Part shown: piece by piece, positions 5,838 through 12,425 of the stretch
Numbering within the stretch: position 1 is the stretch's first letter
Layout: every line of letters starts with the position of its first letter
Assembly (NCBI GenBank): GCA_910587205.1
Contig: CAJULZ010000046.1
Span: forward strand, 1 to 19,213
Reading direction: 5' to 3'
DNA from: an uncultured Oscillospiraceae bacterium
GTDB lineage: Bacteria > Bacillota > Clostridia > Oscillospirales > Oscillospiraceae
Length of the DNA stretch: 19,213 nucleotides
Program-made: the position numbers and the translations under genes
Notes under the pieces: model-generated
Databases searched by the model: none
What the model was told of the DNA's origin: nothing
Seen by the model: only the letters and a program-made list of their open reading frames with translations

Positions 5838-5876
5838 CGCGCCGGCCGGATGGGATCATCCCATCCGGCCGGCGCG
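5838..5876 (+). terminator. 18-bp perfect hairpin after the radical SAM gene
   Basis: Arms 5838-5855 and 5859-5876 pair perfectly over 18 bp with a 3-base TCA loop, 32 bases after the stop codon. No T-tract follows (CGCGTTCCCGC), so a terminator role is inferred from position only. Confidence 0.55.
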
Positions 5877-5947
5877 CGCGTTCCCGCAGGCAGGGGGGCG
5901 GATGATGCAGGTGGGTCCGGCAGGGGCGCAGGTCGCGGTTCCGGCCC

Positions 5948-5976
5948 TTGCCAACGGTGGGTCTATCGTGTATGTT
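5948..5976 (+). promoter_or_regulatory. Promoter of the LytTR-DUF3021 operon
   Basis: TTGCCA (5948-5953), a 17-base spacer and TATGTT (5971-5976) make a reasonable sigma-A promoter about 70 bases before the LytTR start. A LytTR-type repeat was not clearly recognisable beside it. Confidence 0.5.
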
Positions 5977-6046
5977 AAAAATACGGCTGCGAGAGGTTTG
6001 AAACGGGGACCAACGAAAACCCGGCGGCGCGAAAGGAGTGATGCCC

Positions 6047-6484
6047 ATGAAAGTGACCGTAGAGGAGAACCCGGGGCTGGAGCAAACGGAGGTGGTCATA
6101 CGCTGTCCCCGGATGGACGCCGAGGCGTCCCGGCTGGTGGAACTGCTGCGGCTGTCCGGGGCCCGGCTCACCGGGGAGCGGGACGGACAGACCTGCATCC
6201 TGGACGAGGACGACGTGCTGTATATCGACACCGTGGACCGGGGCACCTTCCTCTACACTGCGGACGGCGTATACGAAAGCCGCCTGCGGCTGTACGAGCT
6301 GGAAAGCCAGCTGGCCGCCCGGGATTTTGTGCGGGTGAGCAAATCGGCCATCGTGAATTTTAACCAGGTGAAGTCCCTGCGCCCCGAGTTCGGCGGGCGG
6401 CTGCGGCTCACCATGTCTAACGGCGAGGTGGTAGTGGCCAACCGCCAGTACGTCCCCGCCATCAAGAAAAAGCTGGGGCTTTGA
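6047..6484 (+). CDS. LytTR-domain transcriptional regulator
   Basis: This 145-residue protein consists mainly of a LytTR DNA-binding domain (about residues 50-143). The family signatures are visible: DDVLYIDTVDRGTFLYTADG, LESQLAARDFVRVSKSAIVNFNQV and the closing EVVVANRQYVPAIKKKLG. There is no receiver domain, so it is not a response regulator; the short N-terminal segment (1-40) is typical of the free-standing LytTR proteins paired with DUF3021. The start ATG at 6047 is favoured because AAGGAG at 6033-6038 lies 8 bases upstream; in-frame GTG at 6038 and ATG at 6041 are too close to it. The DUF3021 gene begins 14 bases after the stop, so the two form an operon. By analogy with characterised LytTR/membrane-protein pairs, the membrane partner may antagonise this regulator; that is inference here. 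Confidence 0.9.
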   Translation: MKVTVEENPGLEQTEVVIRCPRMDAEASRLVELLRLSGARLTGERDGQTCILDEDDVLYIDTVDRGTFLYTADGVYESRLRLYELESQLAARDFVRVSKSAIVNFNQVKSLRPEFGGRLRLTMSNGEVVVANRQYVPAIKKKLGL

Positions 6485-6498
6485 AAGGAGCGAAAACG

Positions 6499-6942
6499 AT
6501 GAAAAAGTTTTTGGAAGTGATAGTGGCCGTCAAGGAGCGGGCAGCCCTGAACTACACCGCCGCCATGTGCTTCTATGTATTTTTCCTGTGGGTGTTCAAG
6601 CAGGAGGGCGCGTCCCTGCCCATGCTGTTCTCCCTGTTGGCGGCGGGAGCCGCGGCGGGCTTTATGCAGGTCGCGGCGTTTTCCGACTTGTTCATCAAAA
6701 GGCTGGCCTACGGCTGGCGAATGGTATTGTTTTTCGTGGTTTTTGGAGCCGTCCTCACCGCTTTCGCGGTAGGCTTCGGCTGGTTCCCGGCGGATCAGGC
6801 CGGGGCATGGGCGATATTCGGCATATTCTTTGTGCTGATATTTGCTGCCATTGCCGCGGGCATTGAGATCTACCACCGCGCCAGCGGCCGGAAGTGGGAC
6901 GACCGGTTGGACTGGTACCGGAAAAACCGGGGGGGGAAGTAG
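6499..6942 (+). CDS. DUF3021-family membrane protein
   Basis: This 147-residue protein has four membrane segments (about residues 18-36, 41-61, 73-95 and 102-124) and a basic, cytosolic C-terminal tail (IYHRASGRKWDDRLDWYRKN). This layout, and its position directly after a short LytTR regulator, match DUF3021 proteins. The start ATG at 6499 has AAAGGAG at 6484-6490 with an 8-base gap; the Shine-Dalgarno sequence starts in the stop codon of the previous gene, suggesting coupled translation. A likely role is a membrane-bound inhibitor or sensor for the LytTR protein. In many Firmicutes such pairs also sit beside an ABC exporter; none is here. The next gene is convergent, its stop codon 27 bases away, with a modest GC-rich hairpin around the shared end. 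Confidence 0.82.
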   Translation: MKKFLEVIVAVKERAALNYTAAMCFYVFFLWVFKQEGASLPMLFSLLAAGAAAGFMQVAAFSDLFIKRLAYGWRMVLFFVVFGAVLTAFAVGFGWFPADQAGAWAIFGIFFVLIFAAIAAGIEIYHRASGRKWDDRLDWYRKNRGGK

Positions 6943-6968
6943 GGGCGTGCAGCCCGTTCCCCGACAGG

Positions 6969-8816
6969 TCAGCCCTGGGCCTGGGCCAGATAGAGGAAGC
7001 CGTAGGGCGAGATGGACAAATCTTGCAGGATATAAGATTCCCCGTCCAGCAGGCCGGTGAACTCTCCTGGGTTGTGGGGGAGAGCAACGGCCTTCCCGTC
7101 CCCGGTAAAATTGAATACGCCGATGAGCTTCTGGCCCCCATAGCACCGCCCGATGGCCAGCACCCCGTCGTCCCCGGTGTCCAGCGTCCAGACGTCAGCC
7201 GCCGCGTGGAAGGCGGGGTTTGCCCTGCGCAGCGCCCCCAAAGCCCTGAGGCCGGTGAACACCCGGCCCTCCGGGGTGGAGAGGTCGTCGGCGTGCTCCG
7301 CCAGATCCCAGCGCAGCTTGCCCCGGTGGAGGTACCGGCTGTCCTCCGCCTTGTTGGGGTCGTCTTTGTAGCTGTAGTCGTTCACCTGGGCGATCTCATC
7401 CCCACTGTACAGCAGGGGCAGGCCGGTCTGCATAAACATCATGGCGTGGAGGGTGAGGTCGAACTGCACCGCCCGTTCCATGGCGGCCTCGTCCCGCTCA
7501 AAACCCGCCTTCTCAATGCCGCACAGGGAGGCGGTGGTGCCGCACTGCCGGGCGTCGCCGCTGGAGGGGTCGGCGTTGTACAGCTCCCCGCGGCTGACGC
7601 TGCCCGGGACCAGGCCCTGGAACCAGTCGCTGAGGAATTTTTTGTGGGCGACCTCGGAGATGCCCCACTGGGCCAAGGCGGCGTAGTCCAGCCCCCAGCC
7701 GATGTCGTCGTGGCAGCGCAGGTAGTTCAAAAACACGTACTGCTTGGGCAGGGCGTTGACGATATCCAGCTGCTTGCGCAGAAGCCGGGTGTCCCTGGTG
7801 GCCACGGTGTGCCAGGTGGTGCACATGGTGGTGACGTTGTAGAGCAGGTGGCACTCCGGCTTTTCCACCGTGCCGAAATAGGGGACGACTTTGACGGGCT
7901 CCATCACCACCTCGCCCAGCAGGATTACGCTGGGGCACACGATTTCACCGATCATCCGCATCATGCGCACAATGGTGTGAACCTGGGGCAGATTACGGCA
8001 GTCGGTGCCCAGCTCCTTCCAGATGTAGGGCACCGCGTCGATGCGGATCATGTCCATGCCCTTGTTGGCGAGATAGAGGAAATTGTACATCATTTCGTTA
8101 AAAACGCGGGGGTTGCGGTAATTCAAATCCCACTGGTAGGGGTAGAAGGAGGTCATGACGTAGTGGCCGCAGTCCGGAAGCCAGGTGAAGTTGCCGGGGG
8201 CGGTGGTGGGGAACACCTGGGGGACGGTTTTTTCATACTGCTGGGGGATGGACGGGTCGGCGAAAAAGAAGTAGCGGCTCATATATTCCCCGTCGCCCTG
8301 GCGGGCCTTTTTCGCCCATTCATGGTCCTGGCTGGTGTGGTTCATCACAAAGTCCATGCACAGGTTGACGCCCTGCTCGTGGCAGGCGGCGGCCAGCTGT
8401 TCCAAGTCCTCCATCGTGCCCAGGTCGGGCCGCACCGAGCGGAAGTCGGCCACGGCGTAGCCGCCGTCGCTGCGCCCCGGAACGGTGTCCAAAAAAGGCA
8501 TCAGGTGGAGGAGGTTTATCCCGGCTTTCTCAATATAAGGCAGCTTTTTGCGCACGCCGTTCAAATCTCCGGCGAAGTTGTCGATGTACAGCATCATCCC
8601 CGTCAAGCCGCTGGACTTGTACCACTCTGGGTCGGCCTCCCGCTGGATATCCCGTTTTTTCAGGGCGGCGGGGCGGTCTGAGGCGAACTGGTACAGGTTA
8701 TCGCACAGCTCGGCGAACATATCCCCGTTGTCGTACAGCTCCATATACAGCCAGCGCAGCTCGTCCAGGCACCGCGCCAGCCGGGATTGGAATAGGGCCT
8801 CCTCTTTTTTCGTCAT
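6969..8816 (-). CDS. Amylosucrase-type GH13 glucosyltransferase
   Basis: This 615-residue enzyme fits GH13 subfamily 4. Amylosucrase transfers the glucosyl unit of sucrose onto an alpha-1,4-glucan and releases fructose; sucrose hydrolase is a close relative. Catalytic residues by motif are D260 (MIRIDAV, nucleophile), E302 (LLGEVV, acid/base) and H369-D370 (LRCHDDIGW). SDGGYAV (D117) and DSRYLHR (R494) correspond to the Asp-Arg pair that closes the sucrose pocket in Neisseria polysaccharea amylosucrase (D144, R509), and offsets between the proteins stay consistent. The helical N-terminal region (1-90) and length (636 in Neisseria) also match. There is no signal peptide, so it should be cytosolic. 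ATG at 8816 follows AAGGAGGG by 6 bases; an in-frame ATG further upstream precedes the ribosome site. It is monocistronic, with its own promoter. Hydrolase versus polymer-forming activity cannot be decided by eye. Confidence 0.88.
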   Translation of the reverse strand: MTKKEEALFQSRLARCLDELRWLYMELYDNGDMFAELCDNLYQFASDRPAALKKRDIQREADPEWYKSSGLTGMMLYIDNFAGDLNGVRKKLPYIEKAGINLLHLMPFLDTVPGRSDGGYAVADFRSVRPDLGTMEDLEQLAAACHEQGVNLCMDFVMNHTSQDHEWAKKARQGDGEYMSRYFFFADPSIPQQYEKTVPQVFPTTAPGNFTWLPDCGHYVMTSFYPYQWDLNYRNPRVFNEMMYNFLYLANKGMDMIRIDAVPYIWKELGTDCRNLPQVHTIVRMMRMIGEIVCPSVILLGEVVMEPVKVVPYFGTVEKPECHLLYNVTTMCTTWHTVATRDTRLLRKQLDIVNALPKQYVFLNYLRCHDDIGWGLDYAALAQWGISEVAHKKFLSDWFQGLVPGSVSRGELYNADPSSGDARQCGTTASLCGIEKAGFERDEAAMERAVQFDLTLHAMMFMQTGLPLLYSGDEIAQVNDYSYKDDPNKAEDSRYLHRGKLRWDLAEHADDLSTPEGRVFTGLRALGALRRANPAFHAAADVWTLDTGDDGVLAIGRCYGGQKLIGVFNFTGDGKAVALPHNPGEFTGLLDGESYILQDLSISPYGFLYLAQAQG

Positions 8817-8891
8817 GGTGAACCCTCCTTGCATGGATTGATGATCCGGCGATGGGGGACCCGCCCGCAGGCGGAATGGATCCCATACAGG

Positions 8892-8920
8892 ATGATAGCA
8901 GAAAACCGGGCTGGGGGCAA
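8892..8920 (-). promoter_or_regulatory. Promoter of the amylosucrase gene, with nearby dyads
   Basis: Read leftward, TTGCCC (8920-8915), a 17-base spacer and TATCAT (8897-8892) form a good sigma-A promoter. The -35 lies within the palindrome GGGGCAAGCCCC (8914-8925), and an imperfect dyad CCCTT-ACGTA-AAGGG follows it upstream. These could be operator sites for a sugar-responsive regulator; none matches a site I can name. Confidence 0.6.
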
Positions 8921-9027
8921 GCCCCTTACGTAAAGGGAGTGGGCCAGGATGTGCCAACTGCCCAGGAACTTTGCCGGACGGGCGCTTTTTTTGTGGGGAA
9001 AGACGGTATCCAGCGGAGGAAAAGCGT

Positions 9028-9035
9028 GCTACAAT
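9028..9035 (+). promoter_or_regulatory. Extended -10 promoter candidate for the MATE gene
   Basis: TGC-TACAAT (9028-9035 with its TG extension) is an extended -10 element about 54 bases before the MATE start. The hexamer 17 bases upstream (TATCCA) is a poor -35, as is usual for extended -10 promoters. Confidence 0.4.
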
Positions 9036-9088
9036 GGCCCCTGGAATGCGAAGGCGGCGTAACGCCGGCCAAAGTGCGAGGTGTGTCC

Positions 9089-10474
9089 ATGGAATCCACG
9101 GCGCAGGGCGCAAAGCCCATCTTTTCCAACCAGGCCCTTGTGCGGCTCCTGATCCCGCTGGCCATCGAGCAGCTGCTGCTGATGACGGTGGGGATGGCCG
9201 ACACGATGATGGTCACTTCCGCCGGGGAGGCGGTGGTGTCTGGGGTGTCCCTGGTGGACAACATCAACAACCTGATCATTAACATTTTTTCCGCTCTATC
9301 CACCGGCGGGGCGGTGGTGGTGGCCCAATATCTGGGGCGGCAGGAGGCGGGGAACGCCCGGTCGGCGGCCAAGCAGCTGCTGTATGTGGCGCTGCTGGCG
9401 TCTCTGACGCTGATGGGGCTGGCGCTGCTGCTCCGGGGGCACATCCTGCGGCTGCTCTTTGGCGACATCTCCCGGGAGGTGATGGATTCCGCCCTGGTTT
9501 ACTTTCTGCTGACGGCGGCGGCGTACCCTTTCATCGCTGTCTACAACGCCGGGGCCGCGCTGTTCCGGGCCATGGGGAACAGCAAGGTGTCCATGTTCAA
9601 TTCCCTGGTGGTCAACGTCATCAACGTCGCGGTGAACGCGGTAATGATCTACGGCTTTGGGATGGGGGCGGCCGGGGCGGGCCTGGGGACGCTGGTGTCC
9701 CGGGTTGCGGCGGCGGGCATCATCGCCGGGATGATCACCCGGCCCACCCTCCCGGTATATGTGGAGGACCCGCTCCATCCCAAGCTCCAGTGGAGGATGG
9801 TGAAGTCCATCCTGGGGGTGGGCGTGCCCGCCGGGGTGGAGAATGGGATGTTCCAGGTGGGCAAGCTGCTGGTGCTGAAGCTGGTGACGTCCTTCGACAT
9901 CGGGGTGGACCTGGCGGTGCGGGGGTCCGCGGTGGCGGCCAACGCCATCAGCAATTCCATCGCCGGCTTTATCAATGTCCCCGGCCAGGCGGTGGGCCTG
10001 GGCATGGTGACGGTGGTGGGCCAGTGCATGGGGGCCAGGGACCACGGCCAGGCGGTGGGCTATGCTGGAAAGCTGTTGAAGGTGTCCTACCTCGCGATGG
10101 GCATATCCTGCGTGGGCCTGTTCCTGGCGGCGCCGGCGCTGGTGCCGCTGTTCAACCTCACCCCGGCCACCGCGGCCATCGCCGTGCAGGTGCTGCGGTG
10201 GAACGCGGTGTTTGCCACGGTGTTCTGGCCAATGTCGTTCACCCTGCCCAACGCGCTGCGGGCGGCGGGGGACGCCAAGTTCACCATGATGGTGTCCATG
10301 CTGTCCATGTGGATCTGCCGCATTGGTATGAGCTACCTGCTGGGCTCGTCCTGGGGGATGGGCATGGGGCTGCTGGGGGTGTGGCTGGCGATGTTCTTTG
10401 ACTGGATTGTCCGCGCCGCGCTGTTCCTGGGCCGGTTCCTCCGGGGGAAGTGGAAGGAGCATGAGGTGATTTAA
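9089..10474 (+). CDS. MATE-family multidrug/cation antiporter
   Basis: This 461-residue inner-membrane protein belongs to the MATE family of Na+- or H+-coupled exporters (drugs, toxic metabolites, sometimes peptides). Twelve hydrophobic segments in two similar halves are visible. Recognisable MATE stretches include LLIPLAIEQLLLMTVGMADT near residue 20, GGAVVVAQYLGRQE in the first half, and PGQAVGLGMVTVVGQCMGA in the second; ALFRAMGNSKVSM and ALRAAGDAKFTMM are the paired repeat motifs. The start is taken as ATG at 9089 because the N-terminal helix begins about 20 residues later, as usual in MATE proteins. The ribosome site (GAGGTG) is only fair. The longer open frame upstream has no family-like sequence. 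Its substrate is unknown and it has no operon partner. Confidence 0.92.
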   Translation: MESTAQGAKPIFSNQALVRLLIPLAIEQLLLMTVGMADTMMVTSAGEAVVSGVSLVDNINNLIINIFSALSTGGAVVVAQYLGRQEAGNARSAAKQLLYVALLASLTLMGLALLLRGHILRLLFGDISREVMDSALVYFLLTAAAYPFIAVYNAGAALFRAMGNSKVSMFNSLVVNVINVAVNAVMIYGFGMGAAGAGLGTLVSRVAAAGIIAGMITRPTLPVYVEDPLHPKLQWRMVKSILGVGVPAGVENGMFQVGKLLVLKLVTSFDIGVDLAVRGSAVAANAISNSIAGFINVPGQAVGLGMVTVVGQCMGARDHGQAVGYAGKLLKVSYLAMGISCVGLFLAAPALVPLFNLTPATAAIAVQVLRWNAVFATVFWPMSFTLPNALRAAGDAKFTMMVSMLSMWICRIGMSYLLGSSWGMGMGLLGVWLAMFFDWIVRAALFLGRFLRGKWKEHEVI

Positions 10475-10534
10475 ACCCGCAGGGCATGACCGGCCCCCTT
10501 TGAGACGGCAGCCCCGATCTTTTTTCAATAGTCT

Positions 10535-10569
10535 AAGGGCCCCGCCGGGCATAGCCCGGCGGGGCCCTT
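10535..10569 (+). terminator. 16-bp hairpin after the MATE gene
   Basis: Arms 10535-10550 and 10554-10569 pair perfectly over 16 bp around an ATA loop. The stem ends in TT followed by CTCGTCC, so the U-tract is minimal. Position 60 bases after the MATE stop and before a new promoter supports a terminator role. Confidence 0.6.
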
Positions 10570-10620
10570 CTCGTCCTCCGGAAGAGAGCTGGGAATTTAC
10601 GTAGAAAAAAGAATTTTCGG

Positions 10621-10655
10621 TTGATAATTGTCGAAATTGTGGTACAATTAACAAT
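10621..10655 (+). promoter_or_regulatory. Promoter with nested palindrome before the 549-residue protein gene
   Basis: TTGATA (10621-10626), a 16-base spacer and TACAAT (10643-10648), with a TGG extension, form a strong AT-rich promoter. The -10 lies inside AATTGT-ggt-ACAATT (10635-10649), and further copies of ATTGT (10627-10631) and ACAAT (10651-10655) flank it. The nested, near-symmetrical arrangement suggests a repressor site across the promoter. No regulator gene lies next to it. Confidence 0.6.
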
Positions 10656-10711
10656 AAGAGCGATATATGCTGCGGCGGGCCGTCCGGCCTGCCCGAAAGG
10701 AGGAGCGGCAG

Positions 10712-12361
10712 ATGCCGGATTTAAATTCGACCATGTTCTACAAGGTGAAGTTTTCCATTTCGCCGGCAGATCCCAAAGAGGATCTGCTGTGGCTGGTGGT
10801 GCGGCATATCCAGCGGTGGCAGGTGCAGAAGTGCCGCAAGCGGGGGCTGACGCTGACGGCCAACGCCAGGACATGGACGGACTTCAAGCGGGGCGGCAGG
10901 ATCAGGGCAAAGGACGGCAGCGTCTATTTTACTTCGGAACGGTTCCGCCCCGGCGGCGGCGCCCAGTACTGGGCCTGCCGGATCGTGGAGGACATACCCC
11001 AGAGGAAGGACATGGCCGCCCGGCGGTGGATCACGGAAATCGGCTATGAGCAGGACAAGGCCGGGACGGCGGTGTTCTCCTGCGTGGTGTCGTACAGCGA
11101 CCGGGCGGGCTTCATCGGCCCCTACCAGGAGGAGCCTAAGCCCAGTATCCCCAACCTAATTTTGAACATCGTGGACGACCCCGCCCTGCGCGCCTCTTTC
11201 GGCCCGGATGAGCTGGAGCGCGTACCCCAAAAGCTGTCGGCGGGGGAGTGGCCCGAGTTCTGCCGGCGGATGATGAACCCGGAGCGCCAGCTCCCGTACA
11301 TATTGGTGAGCCCGCAGGTGATCAACCGGGCGGAAAAGACCGTGGCGTTCCTGGTGGACTACGAGGGGATGGCAAAGCGGCTGTTCGGCAACGCGGTGGT
11401 CTTTTTCTTCGACGACCCGGACTTCAGCCAGGAGATGGCTTACCTGAACGAGCAGTACGCCTGCTATGGCGGCGCGGTGCGGGTGTACCAGCCGGGCGCC
11501 CAGGAGCCCAGCCGGCACCGGTATTTGAGCGCGGACAACATTGAAGAGTACGGCAGCGGGAACGTGCAGGAGTTCCTGGTGCGGGCCTTTGCTCAAAACG
11601 TGGATTTCTACGACACGTTTTTCTGTATTGAGGAATGCAGCCGGAAAAAGGATGAATTTGCCCGGGAAAAACGCTGGGCGGAGCTCCGGGAGGCCCACAA
11701 GGCCCAACTGAGCCAGGTGGAGGACGATCTGTTCCGGCTTGCCGAGGAGGAGGCGGAACAAGCCCAGCGGGAGCAGGCGCGGGCCGACGGCTTGGACAAA
11801 GAGCTCAAGGAGGAGCGCAGGAAGACCCGGGGCCTGGAGGCCCAGGTGGAGCAGATGCGCGCCGCGGCGGAGGAGAACGGCGGCCTGCGCCGGGCGCTGG
11901 ACGGGCGCAACGAGATAGGGTCCATGACCCAGACAGTGGACGACGTAGCGGCCTATTTCAACCGGATGTTTGGGGATAAGCTGGTTTTTTTGGAGGACGC
12001 CTTCCGGTCGCTGAAGGACTGCACGATCGACCCGGCGGAGCTGTGGGACGACCTGTTTGCCTTGGCCAACACCATGCGCGAGCTCTACAAGAGCGGGCAG
12101 GGGGACATTTATAAGGCGTTCAAGGAGAGGACGGGGATCACCGTCAAGCGGGGCGAGGGGGCGGAGACCCGGAAGGATAAGGCGCTGATGCGCCAATACG
12201 AAAGAACGGTGAATGGGGAAGAGATCAGTATTGAGGCGCACATCACCTACGCCAAGCAGGGCCAGAGCATCCACTTTGGCTACTCCCGGAAGCTGCAAAA
12301 GGTGGTGATCGGGCATTGCGGGGAGCATTTGGACAACTACATCACCCCCAAGGTCAAGTAA
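10712..12361 (+). CDS. Coiled-coil multidomain protein of unknown function
   Basis: I do not recognise this 549-residue soluble protein. Four parts can be seen. Residues 1-140 form a compact alpha/beta-looking domain ending in VVSYSDRAGFIGPYQEE. Residues 145-308 form a second domain with MNPERQLPYILVSPQ, hydrophobic strands FLVDYEGMAKRLFGNAVVFFF and a CYGGAVRVYQPG turn. Residues 310-397 are a long charged heptad-rich coiled coil. Residues 400-549 form a C-terminal domain ending in SIHFGYSRKLQKVVIGHCGEHL. There is no signal peptide, membrane segment or Walker motif. ATG at 10712 follows AGGAGG by 8 bases. It has its own strong, palindrome-covered promoter and a terminator, so it is probably one gene, one transcript. 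The coiled coil between two globular ends, the single-gene layout and operator-like control would fit a stress or anti-phage protein, but this is speculation. Confidence 0.85.
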   Translation: MPDLNSTMFYKVKFSISPADPKEDLLWLVVRHIQRWQVQKCRKRGLTLTANARTWTDFKRGGRIRAKDGSVYFTSERFRPGGGAQYWACRIVEDIPQRKDMAARRWITEIGYEQDKAGTAVFSCVVSYSDRAGFIGPYQEEPKPSIPNLILNIVDDPALRASFGPDELERVPQKLSAGEWPEFCRRMMNPERQLPYILVSPQVINRAEKTVAFLVDYEGMAKRLFGNAVVFFFDDPDFSQEMAYLNEQYACYGGAVRVYQPGAQEPSRHRYLSADNIEEYGSGNVQEFLVRAFAQNVDFYDTFFCIEECSRKKDEFAREKRWAELREAHKAQLSQVEDDLFRLAEEEAEQAQREQARADGLDKELKEERRKTRGLEAQVEQMRAAAEENGGLRRALDGRNEIGSMTQTVDDVAAYFNRMFGDKLVFLEDAFRSLKDCTIDPAELWDDLFALANTMRELYKSGQGDIYKAFKERTGITVKRGEGAETRKDKALMRQYERTVNGEEISIEAHITYAKQGQSIHFGYSRKLQKVVIGHCGEHLDNYITPKVK

Positions 12362-12389
12362 CCCCGGCAGGCCGGGGACAGCAGCACAC

Positions 12390-12422
12390 AAGCCGGGGAC
12401 GCCCAGCAGGCGTCCCCGGCTT
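12390..12422. terminator. Convergent 14-bp hairpin terminator
   Basis: Arms 12390-12403 and 12409-12422 pair over 14 bp with a CAGCA loop, in the 64-base gap between two convergent genes. A smaller hairpin (CCCCGGC/GCCGGGG, 12362-12378 region) precedes it. It probably ends both transcripts although the tail is only TT. Confidence 0.65.
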
Positions 12423-12425
12423 GAC

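Noticed and set aside
4354..6246. Long open frame of about 630 codons on the minus strand opposite the radical SAM gene
   Set aside because: It is antisense to a clear radical SAM gene and to LytTR, has no family-like sequence and no ribosome site. High GC makes long antisense frames common here; the same holds for those opposite the amylosucrase, MATE, coiled-coil, malQ, LacI and permease genes.
8852..9088. N-terminal extension of the MATE protein
   Set aside because: The open frame continues upstream but is charged, not family-like, and runs through the promoter and divergent control region.
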